DNA of 64,000 nt from Winogradskyella ursingii (GTDB taxonomy: Bacteria > Bacteroidota > Bacteroidia > Flavobacteriales > Flavobacteriaceae). A model generated the notes under the pieces. That model worked only from the letters and a program-made list of their open reading frames with translations. It had not been told where the DNA came from and made no database searches. Position 1 is the first letter of the stretch. Each line of letters opens with the position of its first letter. Of this stretch, positions 15,821 to 25,594 are shown one piece after another. Location of the stretch: the NCBI RefSeq assembly GCF_013403975.1, contig NZ_JABFDH010000001.1:781178-845177 (forward strand), in the 5' to 3' direction. The translations under genes were made by a program, and so were the position numbers.

Positions 15821-18800
15821 ATGCATACGGTTAAGCACGTTATCATTGCTGTTCTCTTACTTATCAATACTGCTGTTTTTGCTCAAAAATCCGCGGTTTA
15901 CACTACTGATTTGCAGGAATATCAAAAAGCACTTACGCTTTATAATAACCAGCAATATAAAGCAGCACAATCACTTTTTGAGGATATTAAGTACGAAACG
16001 GAGGATGCTACTATTAAATCAGATTGCGCTTATTACATAGCCAATTGTGCAGTTAGGCTCAACCAAAACAATGCAGATGATTTAATAACTGAATTTGTTG
16101 AAGAATACCCAACCAGTACTAAACGTAATACAGCTTATCTAGATGTGGCAGATTATTATTTTGAAAATTCAAAATACCCTTATGCCAGAAAGTGGTACGA
16201 TAAAGTTGAAGAAAACAGCATAGCACGGTCTGAGCGAGGTCGTTACAATTTTAATTTTGGATATAGTCTTTACGCTACAGGAAGCGAAGAACAGGCTAAT
16301 AAATACCTTAACCGTGTGATTAATTCCAAAGAATATGGGTCGCAAGCCAAATATTATATTGGTTTTATGGCTTACGAAGGTGATGATTACGATACTGCAA
16401 ACGAGTATTTTGACCAAGTCAGTGATAACGAAAAGTACAAAGAGAAACTAAGTTATTATAAAGCCGATTTAAATTTCAAACTTGGAAAATTTGAAGAAGC
16501 CATAGAATTGGCCGAAGCACAATACCCAAAAAGTTACGCACAAGAAAAATCCGAACTTTCAAAAATTATTGGTGAAAGCTATTTTAATCTGGAAAAGTAC
16601 GAAGAAGCCATTCCACATTTACAAGCCTATAAAGGCAAAGGTGGCAAATGGAACAATACAGACTATTATCAATTAGGCTATGCTCACTACAAGCAGAATG
16701 ACTTTGAAAAAGCGATTTCAGAGTTCAATAAAATCATTGACGGCAATAATTCGGTAGCTCAAAATGCCTATTATCACTTAGGAGAAAGTTATATCAATTT
16801 AGATAAAAAACAGGAAGCATTAAATGCCTTTAGAAATGCATCGCAAATGGATTTTGATGAAAAAATTCAAGAAGATGCTTGGCTCAATTATGCTAAAATC
16901 AGTTACGAAATTGGTAATCCCTACCAATCTGTACCGCAGGTTTTGGCCGGCTATCTGGATAAATATCCGAATACTAACTATAGAGAGGAAGTTGAAACGT
17001 TATTGATTGATTCATACATCACATCAAAAAATTATAAGGAAGCTTTAGAATTGTTGAAAGGTAAAAACAGTTTCGAAAACAAAGTAGCATATCAAAAAGT
17101 AGCATTTTTCAGGGGAGTTGAATTGTATAATGAAACCCAATATAGTGAGGCTTTGGATATGTTCGAAAAATCCTTGAAAGAACCTCGTGACCCAGAATTT
17201 GTTGCTAAAGCCACATTTTGGAAAGCTGAAACCGATTATAATCTCACAAATTATAATGAAGCTTTAATTGGTTTCAAACAATTTAATGGTTTGGCTGAAG
17301 CGTCAGGTTTACCAGAAAATGACAATTTGAATTACAACTTGGCATACACCTATTTTAAGCTGAAAGATTACAGCCAAGCTTCAAATTATTTTGAAAAATT
17401 CATCAACAAGAATTCAGGTGACAAGCTGCGTCAAAACGATGCCTATCTTAGGTTGGCAGACGGTTATTTTGTGTCCAGCCAATATCAAAAGGCGATTAAT
17501 GCTTACAATAAAGCTATTAATATCAATGAAATCGAAACGGATTATGCTGCTTTTCAAAAAGCCATGAGCCAAGGCTATTTAGGTAAAACGGCTTCGAAGA
17601 TTTCAGAATTAAATACATTCATCAATGGTTATTCAAAATCCGCTTTACGAGACGATGCCATGTACGAATTGGCAAATTCTTATGTGAAGCAAAATGAAAG
17701 TGATAAAGCCATGCAAATGTACGATCGATTAAACAATGAATACAGTCGAAGTGCTTTCACATCAAAAGCCTTATTGCGTCAAGGTTTGGTCTACTACAAT
17801 GGCAATGACAATGAGCGCGCTTTGGGAAAATTCAAAAAAGTAGCTCAGGATTTTCCTGCTTCAGGTGAAGCCGTCCAAGCCGTTTCTACAGCACGTTTAA
17901 TTTATATCGATTTAGGTCGTGTAGACGAATATGCACGTTGGGTAAAAACCTTGGATTATGTGGAGGTTACAGATGTTGAATTGGATAATACCATGTATTT
18001 AGCGGCAGAAAAACCGTATCTGGATAACGATACAGACAATGCCATTAGGCAGTTTAATAAATATCTCAATCAATTTCCAAACGGGATACATGCCTTAAAA
18101 TCTCATTTTTATTTAGCACAATTGTATTACAAAAAAGACTTGTTTGAGAATGCGCAACCACATTACAAAGCTGTAGTTGATGCCTCTAAAAATGAATATA
18201 CGGAACAGGCAATGGTAAAGTTGTGCGAGATTTATTTGAACAACAAAAACTGGTCACAAGCCATACCAGTGTTAAAACGTTTGGAGAGCGAAGCAGATTA
18301 CCCGCAGAACGTACTTTACGCACAATCTAATTTAATGAATGCCTATTTCCAGACAGACCGTTTCAATGAAGCAGAATCTTACGCAGAGAAAGTGCTCAGC
18401 AACTTAAAATTAGATAACAAAGTAAAGAGCGATGCACAACTAATAATAGCGCGTTCTGCCATTAAAACTGGTAATGAAGATAAAGCGCAAAAGGCTTATG
18501 CAGATGTTCAAAAAATAGCAACTGGAAGTGTTGCTGCCGAAGCTTTATATTATAACGGTTATTTTAAAAATAAGGAAGGCAATTACAAAGCATCAAATGC
18601 TATAATCCAGAAACTAGCTAAGGATTACAGTAGCTATAAATATTATAGTGCTAAAGGCTTGGTAGTTATGGCTAAGAATTTCTATGCTTTAGGTGATGCG
18701 TTCCAGGCGACATATATTTTAGAAAGCGTTATTTCTAATTTTCCGGATTTTGACGATGTAGTTAACGAAGCAAAATTAGAACTCAATAGCATAAAAGCAC

Positions 18801-18844
18801 AGGAAGCAAGAACAAATTCATCAATCGAGACAGACGACAATTAA
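15821..18844 (+). CDS. Large periplasmic tetratricopeptide-repeat protein
   Basis: The 1007-aa protein has a signal peptide (about residues 1-22, ending in VFAQ). The rest is almost wholly TPR/Sel1-like helical repeats, for example YQLGYAHYKQNDFEKAISEF, AYYHLGESYINLDKKQEALN and LYYNGNDNERALGKFKKVAQ. Such arrays act as protein-binding scaffolds. There is no lipobox and no membrane helix after the signal, so it should be periplasmic or bound to the outer membrane. The next gene, 62 bases downstream on the same strand, encodes an outer-membrane beta-barrel, so the two probably work together. The function is not established; a polysaccharide-export or envelope-assembly scaffold is one possibility. 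Confidence 0.82.
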   Translation: MHTVKHVIIAVLLLINTAVFAQKSAVYTTDLQEYQKALTLYNNQQYKAAQSLFEDIKYETEDATIKSDCAYYIANCAVRLNQNNADDLITEFVEEYPTSTKRNTAYLDVADYYFENSKYPYARKWYDKVEENSIARSERGRYNFNFGYSLYATGSEEQANKYLNRVINSKEYGSQAKYYIGFMAYEGDDYDTANEYFDQVSDNEKYKEKLSYYKADLNFKLGKFEEAIELAEAQYPKSYAQEKSELSKIIGESYFNLEKYEEAIPHLQAYKGKGGKWNNTDYYQLGYAHYKQNDFEKAISEFNKIIDGNNSVAQNAYYHLGESYINLDKKQEALNAFRNASQMDFDEKIQEDAWLNYAKISYEIGNPYQSVPQVLAGYLDKYPNTNYREEVETLLIDSYITSKNYKEALELLKGKNSFENKVAYQKVAFFRGVELYNETQYSEALDMFEKSLKEPRDPEFVAKATFWKAETDYNLTNYNEALIGFKQFNGLAEASGLPENDNLNYNLAYTYFKLKDYSQASNYFEKFINKNSGDKLRQNDAYLRLADGYFVSSQYQKAINAYNKAININEIETDYAAFQKAMSQGYLGKTASKISELNTFINGYSKSALRDDAMYELANSYVKQNESDKAMQMYDRLNNEYSRSAFTSKALLRQGLVYYNGNDNERALGKFKKVAQDFPASGEAVQAVSTARLIYIDLGRVDEYARWVKTLDYVEVTDVELDNTMYLAAEKPYLDNDTDNAIRQFNKYLNQFPNGIHALKSHFYLAQLYYKKDLFENAQPHYKAVVDASKNEYTEQAMVKLCEIYLNNKNWSQAIPVLKRLESEADYPQNVLYAQSNLMNAYFQTDRFNEAESYAEKVLSNLKLDNKVKSDAQLIIARSAIKTGNEDKAQKAYADVQKIATGSVAAEALYYNGYFKNKEGNYKASNAIIQKLAKDYSSYKYYSAKGLVVMAKNFYALGDAFQATYILESVISNFPDFDDVVNEAKLELNSIKAQEARTNSSIETDDN

Positions 18845-18906
18845 ATTCCTTAGAAAAATAGATTTTTAAGAGTCAATTTTTAATGTCTTAATCAATATAA
18901 TTACAC

Positions 18907-20634
18907 ATGAAAATCGAACATTCATTTATAGCATTTTTCTTTTTAGGATTGGCGTTATCCTTTGCCCAAGAACGTACAAAAGATACTATCGCAGACCAAA
19001 CGGTCAACGTTGTAAAACCATATACGCCGACCATTTCGGATGCTTTTAAAATTAAGGACACGCCTAAGTTGGCAGATTCCAATACGGTTAAGAAAAAGGA
19101 AGTGAAATACAATATCTTTTCAATTCCTGTGGCCTCCACTTTTACACCAGCTAAGGGAAAAGCCGCCACTGTAGATAAGGCAAAGCCAGTAAAATTATTT
19201 GATAATTATGCGTCAGTTGGTGTGGGAAGTTATACGACTATTTTAGGTGAAGTATATCTCAATCACGAACTCAGTAGTGGTGAGAATGTAGGTGGTTATT
19301 TTAGTCACCATTCGTCACAAGGTGGCATTGATGGTGTTTTATTGGACGATAATTTTGCAAAAACCAGTTTGAATGCTCATTATTCTCAAAAATTGAGAGA
19401 TTTATCTTGGAAAGTAGATGGAGGCATGGATTTACAAAAGTATAATTGGTATGGTTTGCCTCGGGAATTTTTTGGACAGGCAGAGGCTGAAATGATTGAT
19501 CCTGGCCATGCTTTTAATAGCTTTTATGTTGGTGGAAAAATTAATTTTGATGATGCCTTAGTCAAGGACGGAAGTGTAAGATTTAGAAGGTTTGGTGACG
19601 ATCAAGATTCTGGAGAAAACCGATTTGTAGCTAGAACTAGTTTTGATGTTCCTGTGCAAGATGATTACATTAACGCTGAATTTTCAATAGATTATATTGG
19701 CGGAAATTTTGACAATACATATACAACAAATGATGAAATAAAATATGGTAATGTCACTTTCGGTTTGGCACCGTCATATAGACTCACAGAGGATGACCTC
19801 ACTGTAGATTTAGGTATTAAATTGGTCTACCTTAATGATACCGAATTTGATGATAATAAGTTTTTTATCTATCCAAATATTGAAGCATCTTACCGCTTGG
19901 TCGATGAAATATTGATTGGTTATGGAGGAATTAAAGGAGATTTAAATCAGAATTCCTATTACGATTTTGCAAATGAAAATCCGTTTGTGTCACCCACTTT
20001 AGGTGTTGCTCCCACAGATATGGCCTATAATGCATTTTTAGGATTAAAAGGAAAATTATCAAACAATGTAAGTTATAACATAAAAGGTAAATATCTGGCT
20101 GAAAATAATAAGGCATTATTTAAAGCGAATGATGCAAGAGGAGATGCTGCGCGAGATTACCAATATGGAAATTCCTTTGGAGTAGTTTATGATGATGTGA
20201 CAACATTTTCGGTAGCAGGTGAATTGAATATTAATGTAAATAGAAATTTCACCTTAGGAATTAAGGGTGAATATTTCGGTTACGATGTGGATAATGAAGA
20301 TGAAGCTTGGAACCTGCCTGATTTAACAGGTTCGGTATTTTTAGATTACCAAATTTCTGAAAAGTGGTTTGCAGGCGGTAGTGTTTATTTTGTAGGTGAA
20401 CGTAAAGACCAACAGGATTTGGTTGCAACATTGTTTCCTAATCCACCAAGTGCTGTAACAACCTTAGAGAGTTATTTTGATGCGAACGCACATTTGGGCT
20501 ATAAGATCAATAGTCAATTGGCATTGTTCGCCAAAGCTAACAATATCGCAAATCAAGATTATGAACGTTATTTAAATTTCCCAGTTCAAGGCATTCAGTT
20601 TTTAGCTGGAGCTACTTACCAATTCGATTTTTAA
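18907..20634 (+). CDS. Outer-membrane beta-barrel protein (TonB-receptor-like barrel, no plug seen)
   Basis: The 575-aa protein has a signal peptide (1-20, ending SFAQ) and a polar N-terminal stretch with TVNVVKPYTPTISDAFKIKD. From about residue 98 it shows alternating amphipathic strands rich in Tyr, Gly, Asn and Asp. It ends LAGATYQFDF, the C-terminal aromatic expected of barrel proteins. KANNIANQDYERYLNFPVQG resembles the final strands of TonB-dependent receptors (NLxNxxYE), but I cannot find a plug domain in the short N-terminal part. It follows the TPR gene on the same strand and is ended by a strong palindromic terminator. Substrate unknown. Confidence 0.78.
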   Translation: MKIEHSFIAFFFLGLALSFAQERTKDTIADQTVNVVKPYTPTISDAFKIKDTPKLADSNTVKKKEVKYNIFSIPVASTFTPAKGKAATVDKAKPVKLFDNYASVGVGSYTTILGEVYLNHELSSGENVGGYFSHHSSQGGIDGVLLDDNFAKTSLNAHYSQKLRDLSWKVDGGMDLQKYNWYGLPREFFGQAEAEMIDPGHAFNSFYVGGKINFDDALVKDGSVRFRRFGDDQDSGENRFVARTSFDVPVQDDYINAEFSIDYIGGNFDNTYTTNDEIKYGNVTFGLAPSYRLTEDDLTVDLGIKLVYLNDTEFDDNKFFIYPNIEASYRLVDEILIGYGGIKGDLNQNSYYDFANENPFVSPTLGVAPTDMAYNAFLGLKGKLSNNVSYNIKGKYLAENNKALFKANDARGDAARDYQYGNSFGVVYDDVTTFSVAGELNINVNRNFTLGIKGEYFGYDVDNEDEAWNLPDLTGSVFLDYQISEKWFAGGSVYFVGERKDQQDLVATLFPNPPSAVTTLESYFDANAHLGYKINSQLALFAKANNIANQDYERYLNFPVQGIQFLAGATYQFDF

Positions 20635-20714
20635 TATTATCATTGTAATCCTTCGTGGTACAAGCAATATCTACTTGGACAATTATATTAAAAGAAAATA
20701 TTGATCATGAGTTT

Positions 20715-20750
20715 ATAATAAAAGCGCTTCAATTGAAGCGCTTTTATTAT
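20715..20750. terminator. 36-bp perfect palindrome, bidirectional-type terminator
   Basis: The 18-base half-sites are exactly self-complementary, centred on AATT between 20732 and 20733, with GAAGCGCTTTTATTAT as the right end. It lies 80 bases after the barrel stop and before the amidohydrolase gene, and is followed by a T-rich stretch. Confidence 0.75.
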
Positions 20751-20820
20751 TTTTACAACGTTCGTCAGTTCGAGTATTTCGAAATTTTCAAGAAGTTTTC
20801 AATTTAAAAAAATAACCAAA

Positions 20821-22440
20821 ATGAAAAAACTACTAACCATTCTTACCATTTTTACATTATTTTCCTGCCAAACAGAAAAAGATAAAGTAGACCTAATCGT
20901 AACCAACGCAACGGTGTACACAGTCAACGGGAATTTTGAAAAAGCTGAAGCTTTTGCTGTGAAGGACGGTAAGTTTCTTGCGGTTGGAAATACTGATGAC
21001 ATTCAAAACCAGTATGAATCTGATAATATTATCGATGCCAATGGGCAGACCATTACACCAGGTTTTATTGATGCACATTGTCATTTTTTAGGATTGGGCT
21101 TCAATCAACAAGCCGTGGATTTGGTAGGCACTAAGAGTTTCGATGAGGTGGTGCAACGTGTTTCTGAATTTCAATATAAAAACAAACAAGATTATATAAT
21201 CGGTAGAGGTTGGGATCAAAATGATTGGGAGGTCAAAGAATTTCCGAATAAAGAAAAATTGGACGAGTTGTTTCCAGACACACCAATTGCATTGACCAGA
21301 GTAGATGGGCATGCTATTATAGCGAATCAAGCAGCACTGGATTTAGGAAATGTCACCACAGAAAGTAGAATTGATGGTGGCGAAGTAGTGATAGAAAACG
21401 GAAAGCTCACAGGTGTCTTAGTCGATAATGCTGAAATGCTCGTGATGCAACATTGGCCAGAACCATCGAGAGACGATGTGGTTAGCGCACTTATGGCTGC
21501 CCAAGAGATATGTTTTGATTTGGGTTTAACTACAGTTGACGATGCTGGTTTAAGTCAAGAGTCAATAGAAATTATTGATAGTCTTCAACAATATGGAGAT
21601 TTAAAAATGCGTGTGTATGCCATGGTTTCAGCTTCGGAAAAACACCTTGATTATTTTTTGGATAAAGGCATTATAAAAACAGATCGTTTAAATGTGCGTT
21701 CCTTTAAGTTTTATGCCGATGGTGCTTTGGGCTCACGAGGTGCAATGATGAGAAAACCATATTCGGACAAGCCAAACCACTACGGTTTATTAGTCACGGA
21801 TTTAGAAACATTGAATAAATCTGCCGAGCGCATAGCAAATTCAAATTATCAAATGAACACACATGCCATTGGAGATTCCGCTAATCACGCAGTTCTGGAA
21901 ACTTACAATAAAGTGTTGGAAGGCAAGGAGGACAGACGCTGGCGCGTAGAGCATGCGCAGATTGTGTCACCTGAGGATTTTGACTTATACGAGAATGTGA
22001 TGCCGTCTATCCAACCAACACATGCTACGAGTGATATGTATTGGGCTGAAGATAGAGTAGGAGCTGAGCGTATAAAAGGTGCATATGCTTTTAAGGATTT
22101 GTTGGAAGCTTACGGCAAAGTGGCATTGGGAACTGATTTTCCTGTGGAGCAGGTAAGTCCGTTTTTAACATTTTATGCCGCTGTTGCGAGACAGGATTTG
22201 GAGCAATATCCAGAAGGTGGATATCAAATGGAGAATGCGTTATCCAGAGAAGAAACCTTAAAAGGTATGACCATTTGGGCAGCCTATTCAAATTTTGAGG
22301 AAAACGAAAAGGGCAGCATCGAGGTAGGTAAATTTGCTGATTTTATTATGCTAGACAAAGATATTATGACGGTCGAAGCTTCTAAAATCCCTAATATCAA
22401 AGTGGTTAAGACTGTAGTTGGAGGAGAGGTGCAAAAATAA
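20821..22440 (+). CDS. YtcJ-like amidohydrolase lipoprotein (Amidohydro_3)
   Basis: The 539-aa protein carries a lipoprotein signal with Cys16 in LFSCQ, so it is probably anchored in the envelope. The metal-dependent hydrolase domain begins with NATVYTVNG, then FIDAHCHFLGLG with the first metal-binding His pair (His86 and His88). Later motifs are YADGALGSRGAMM, MNTHAIGDSAN, RWRVEHAQIVSPED and ALGTDFPVEQVSP. The order and length are those of the YtcJ/amidohydrolase 3 group, whose physiological substrates are mostly unknown. It stands alone after a terminator. There is no truncation. Confidence 0.88.
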   Translation: MKKLLTILTIFTLFSCQTEKDKVDLIVTNATVYTVNGNFEKAEAFAVKDGKFLAVGNTDDIQNQYESDNIIDANGQTITPGFIDAHCHFLGLGFNQQAVDLVGTKSFDEVVQRVSEFQYKNKQDYIIGRGWDQNDWEVKEFPNKEKLDELFPDTPIALTRVDGHAIIANQAALDLGNVTTESRIDGGEVVIENGKLTGVLVDNAEMLVMQHWPEPSRDDVVSALMAAQEICFDLGLTTVDDAGLSQESIEIIDSLQQYGDLKMRVYAMVSASEKHLDYFLDKGIIKTDRLNVRSFKFYADGALGSRGAMMRKPYSDKPNHYGLLVTDLETLNKSAERIANSNYQMNTHAIGDSANHAVLETYNKVLEGKEDRRWRVEHAQIVSPEDFDLYENVMPSIQPTHATSDMYWAEDRVGAERIKGAYAFKDLLEAYGKVALGTDFPVEQVSPFLTFYAAVARQDLEQYPEGGYQMENALSREETLKGMTIWAAYSNFEENEKGSIEVGKFADFIMLDKDIMTVEASKIPNIKVVKTVVGGEVQK

Positions 22441-22527
22441 AGATGCGTCATTCTAAACGCTGACTGAGGCATCAAAAGTCTGTTTAAGAATATCTATTGA
22501 TTCTGTAACTAGTGAGAAATGGTATAT

Positions 22528-23217
22528 CTATAATTTAATTCTCGCCAAATAATCAAAATGCTCGCCATTCACGACCTTTTCGCATGTTAAACCAACAGTT
22601 AAGCAAGCGGTTTTCAACGTTTTAAAATCCAGATAGAGCCACTTCAGAGGCACTTCCTTTTCATCTTTATAGCTTAAGAAATAGTCAAGTTCGCCATAAT
22701 AGCGTTTGTCATCTTCTGATTCAAAATCACCATCATACATATAAGCAATGTCAGAAGAGTCAATTAATATTTGACCATCAGTTTTTAAAATACCTTTTAA
22801 GTGCTTCAGGTAATTTGAAACTTGAGACAATTCCTGAAAAATTCCGGTCCCGTTCATTAAAAGTAAGATGGTATCAAAGCTGTCGGTTTCATCCAACAGT
22901 GATTTAACTTCAGCTTTATTGACACCTCGTTTTTTAGCAACTTCAATTGCTCCTTCTGAAGTATCGATAGCCTTTACCTCAATATTCTTGCCCTGAAGCC
23001 ACAGAGAATGGTTACCAGCACCACAACCTACATCCAAAACTTTTCCTTTAGTTAGCTGAAGTGCTTGTTGTTCTAGTTGTGGCATATCAGAATAACCTCT
23101 AAATAAATAAGGCAATGGCAATTCATCTTCATCAGAAATATTGGTCCACGTGATAATATCTTCAGAATATTTTCCTGAATGGTAATCTATTAAAGCTTTT
23201 CCGAGAATATCTTTCAT
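22528..23217 (-). CDS. Class I SAM-dependent methyltransferase
   Basis: The 229-aa protein has motif I KVLDVGCGAGNHSLWLQ near residue 60, the beta2 acidic end EVKAIDTSEGAI, and LLLMNGTGIFQELSQV in the motif IV position. IDSSDIAYMYDGDFE follows the next strand. It is most like small-molecule methyltransferases of the Methyltransf_11/25 type; the substrate is not evident. It is divergent from the cysteine-cluster protein gene at 23309 and has no operon partner on its strand. Confidence 0.82.
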   Translation of the reverse strand: MKDILGKALIDYHSGKYSEDIITWTNISDEDELPLPYLFRGYSDMPQLEQQALQLTKGKVLDVGCGAGNHSLWLQGKNIEVKAIDTSEGAIEVAKKRGVNKAEVKSLLDETDSFDTILLLMNGTGIFQELSQVSNYLKHLKGILKTDGQILIDSSDIAYMYDGDFESEDDKRYYGELDYFLSYKDEKEVPLKWLYLDFKTLKTACLTVGLTCEKVVNGEHFDYLARIKL

Positions 23218-23308
23218 GCTAGGTCCTTAGAGCAGGAATCTTTAAATGTTGTTTCGAACTTGTTAAATTGCTGTTTTGGCACATCATTTTAATGATTATT
23301 TTTACATC

Positions 23309-23803
23309 ATGCAAGACCAAATCAACAACCTTCCAAAGCACGCCAAAGATAAGCATAAGGAGAACAAAACCTTTTTTGCGAAGCTTAAAAAGAAACCGCC
23401 AAAGCAACTCGATTATTTAATGCAAGAATTGCATGAAGCCGAATTTGAGCGTACCGACTGTTTGGAATGCGCCAATTGCTGTAAAACTACTGGGCCGCTA
23501 TTTACAGATAAGGATATTTCTAGAATTGCAAAACACTTTAAAATGAAAGAGCAGCAATTTATCGAGGCCTATTTGAGATTGGATGAGGACAAGGACTATG
23601 TATTGCAATCCGTCCCGTGTACCTTTTTAGGAACAGACAATTATTGTTCAATATATGACGTAAGACCAAAAGCATGCCGAGAATTTCCACATACCGACCG
23701 AAAGAAATTTCAGCAAATTTCTAACTTAACTTTAAAAAACGTCGCTATTTGCCCTGCAGCCTTCAACATTGTTGAGGAAATGAAAAAGCGAATTAACCTT
23801 TAA
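23309..23803 (+). CDS. YkgJ family cysteine-cluster protein (CxxCxxCC)
   Basis: I place the start at the ATG at 23309 (164 aa) rather than the upstream TTG at 23276, because the protein then begins at a natural-looking MQDQINNLPKHAKDK. The metal-cluster motif is C51-x2-C54-x2-C57-C58 in CLECANCCKTTGPLFT. Further cysteines lie in PCTFLGTDNYCSIYDVRPKACREFPH. These match the YkgJ/UPF0153 family, putative zinc- or iron-chelating proteins of unknown role. It sits in a divergent pair with a methyltransferase gene. Confidence 0.88.
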   Translation: MQDQINNLPKHAKDKHKENKTFFAKLKKKPPKQLDYLMQELHEAEFERTDCLECANCCKTTGPLFTDKDISRIAKHFKMKEQQFIEAYLRLDEDKDYVLQSVPCTFLGTDNYCSIYDVRPKACREFPHTDRKKFQQISNLTLKNVAICPAAFNIVEEMKKRINL

Positions 23804-23848
23804 AGAAAATTAGGAATAATTTTTGATACATTACCATTAAAAAAGCTA

Positions 23849-24748
23849 ATGAAAAAGACTTTATTATACATTACATTTATAATAATCACTTCGCATTTTT
23901 GTAAGGCACAACCATGGATGACCTCTTTGCCAATTGCCCAAGATTTAGCTCTTGTACAGAATAAAATGGTCCTTATGGTATGGGAGGAAGCTACACTATA
24001 TCCTTATCCTGTAATTGTCGAAAATCAACAAGGAAATCGCATTTTAATTCCCAATCTGTTTACTGACGAAGTTGTAAGTCCACTTATCTGGAAAAATTTT
24101 ATTCCTGTTATTGTTAATGAAGATAGGTATGAAGATTTGTACCTTGAAATAAAGGGTAGACGAAGTCAGAATTATATCGAAAAATTTAATGACGATTCCA
24201 TTAAAATAATGGATGTTAACGGAAATATTCTTAATGTAAAAACGGTGTTTGGGGATTACTTGAATATTAGTGAACTAATTCAAAAATATTATTTAGACAC
24301 TTCAAGATTAAACACAGAACTAAGAAATTATAGAAAGGATAAGAATTTTTATTCAGCTTATTATTTGGCCGAAAAATATTTGGAATATGCCATATTTGCC
24401 AAAACAGAATTACGACCGGAATTGGTAAACCTTGCCGATATTTATATCGATGAAGCTAAAGAATTCGCAATAACCGAAACGCCAGAAGACCAAAATAAAT
24501 TGAAACAACGTGCGGATCTGTTAGAAATTCAACAGCATTTAATACTTAGTAATCCTCGAAAAGTAATTCGTCAATTAAACCGGATTGATAACGAGGAAAT
24601 TCATGAGGTTAATCTATCTTTTGTTGCATTTTTATATTTCACCGCATATAAAATATTAGACAAAGAGGAAGATGCGCAATTGTGGGTTTCTAAAGTTTCT
24701 TTAGTAAATTTGAAGAAATCGGAACTTTTGGTCAACATTAATAAATAG
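23849..24748 (+). CDS. Secreted protein of unknown function, possibly thioredoxin-like fold
   Basis: The 299-aa protein has a signal peptide (about 1-20, ending FCKAQ). Residues 30-115 read like alternating strand and helix (KMVLMVWEEATLYPYPVIV, then FIPVIVNEDRYEDLYLEIKG), reminiscent of a thioredoxin-like fold without a CxxC. The C-terminal half is mainly helical (YYLAEKYLEYAIFAKTEL) and could bind a partner. I do not recognise a family. It is the first of three closely packed genes leading into a sterol-desaturase-like protein gene and a GDPD lipoprotein gene. Confidence 0.6.
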   Translation: MKKTLLYITFIIITSHFCKAQPWMTSLPIAQDLALVQNKMVLMVWEEATLYPYPVIVENQQGNRILIPNLFTDEVVSPLIWKNFIPVIVNEDRYEDLYLEIKGRRSQNYIEKFNDDSIKIMDVNGNILNVKTVFGDYLNISELIQKYYLDTSRLNTELRNYRKDKNFYSAYYLAEKYLEYAIFAKTELRPELVNLADIYIDEAKEFAITETPEDQNKLKQRADLLEIQQHLILSNPRKVIRQLNRIDNEEIHEVNLSFVAFLYFTAYKILDKEEDAQLWVSKVSLVNLKKSELLVNINK

Positions 24749-24751
24749 ATT

Positions 24752-25594
24752 TTGGAAGCTATTATAGAATATTTTGAAACGATACCAACACTTCATAGAA
24801 GTTTGTTGCTTGTTGGTGGTATTACATTCTTTTGGCTGCTTGAAGGTGGTTTGCCGTTATTCAGGTTTAAGTACAAAAAATGGAAACATGCCATCCCTAA
24901 TTTTTTCTTTACGTTAACGACCATTTTAGTAAATTTCGGGCTAGCATTCTTATTGCTAGGAACATCAGATTGGGTGAAGGAAAATGACTTTGGAATTATT
25001 AACTGGTTACCAACAATGCCATTATGGTTATATGCTCTAATAGGTGTTTTATTGTTGGACTTTTTTGGAGCTTATTTAGCCCATTATGTTGAGCACAAAG
25101 TAAAGCCTTTGTGGATGGTACATTTGGTACATCATACAGACCATAACGTAGATACAACCACAGGAAACAGGCACCATCCTTTGGAAAGTGTTGTGCGTTT
25201 TACGTTTACTATGCTAGGAGTGCTTATAGTAGGTACGCCAATAGCTTTGGTGTTCTTGTATCAATCACTTTCAGTTATTTTTACCCAATTAACTCATGCT
25301 AATATTAAATTACCAAAAGCTGTAGACAAAGCCATAAGTTATGTTCTGGTTTCACCAGATATGCACAAAATTCATCACCATTACAGACTACCGTATACAG
25401 ATTCTAACTATGGTAATATTTTCAGTATTTGGGATCGTATGTTTGGCACTTACATGTACATGGAGCGCGAGGATTTGGTTTATGGAGTCGATGTCTTTCC
25501 AGACGAAAAGAAGAACAGTAACATTTCGGATTTATTAAAGCAACCATTTCAAGCTTATGAAAAACCAACACTTTCTGCTGAAGTTAAAAAATAG
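24752..25594 (+). CDS. Fatty acid hydroxylase/sterol desaturase family membrane protein
   Basis: This 280-aa di-iron membrane oxygenase candidate has hydrophobic helices at about 12-35, 48-70 and 85-110 and histidine clusters in the family order: HYVEH near residue 116, HLVHHTDHN near 126, HHP near 145, and HKIHHHY near 208. It starts with TTG 3 bases after the upstream stop, so translation is coupled. The substrate is probably a lipid; family members hydroxylate fatty acids, sterols or carotenoids. The coding end overlaps the next gene by 38 bases in another frame. Confidence 0.87.
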   Translation: MEAIIEYFETIPTLHRSLLLVGGITFFWLLEGGLPLFRFKYKKWKHAIPNFFFTLTTILVNFGLAFLLLGTSDWVKENDFGIINWLPTMPLWLYALIGVLLLDFFGAYLAHYVEHKVKPLWMVHLVHHTDHNVDTTTGNRHHPLESVVRFTFTMLGVLIVGTPIALVFLYQSLSVIFTQLTHANIKLPKAVDKAISYVLVSPDMHKIHHHYRLPYTDSNYGNIFSIWDRMFGTYMYMEREDLVYGVDVFPDEKKNSNISDLLKQPFQAYEKPTLSAEVKK

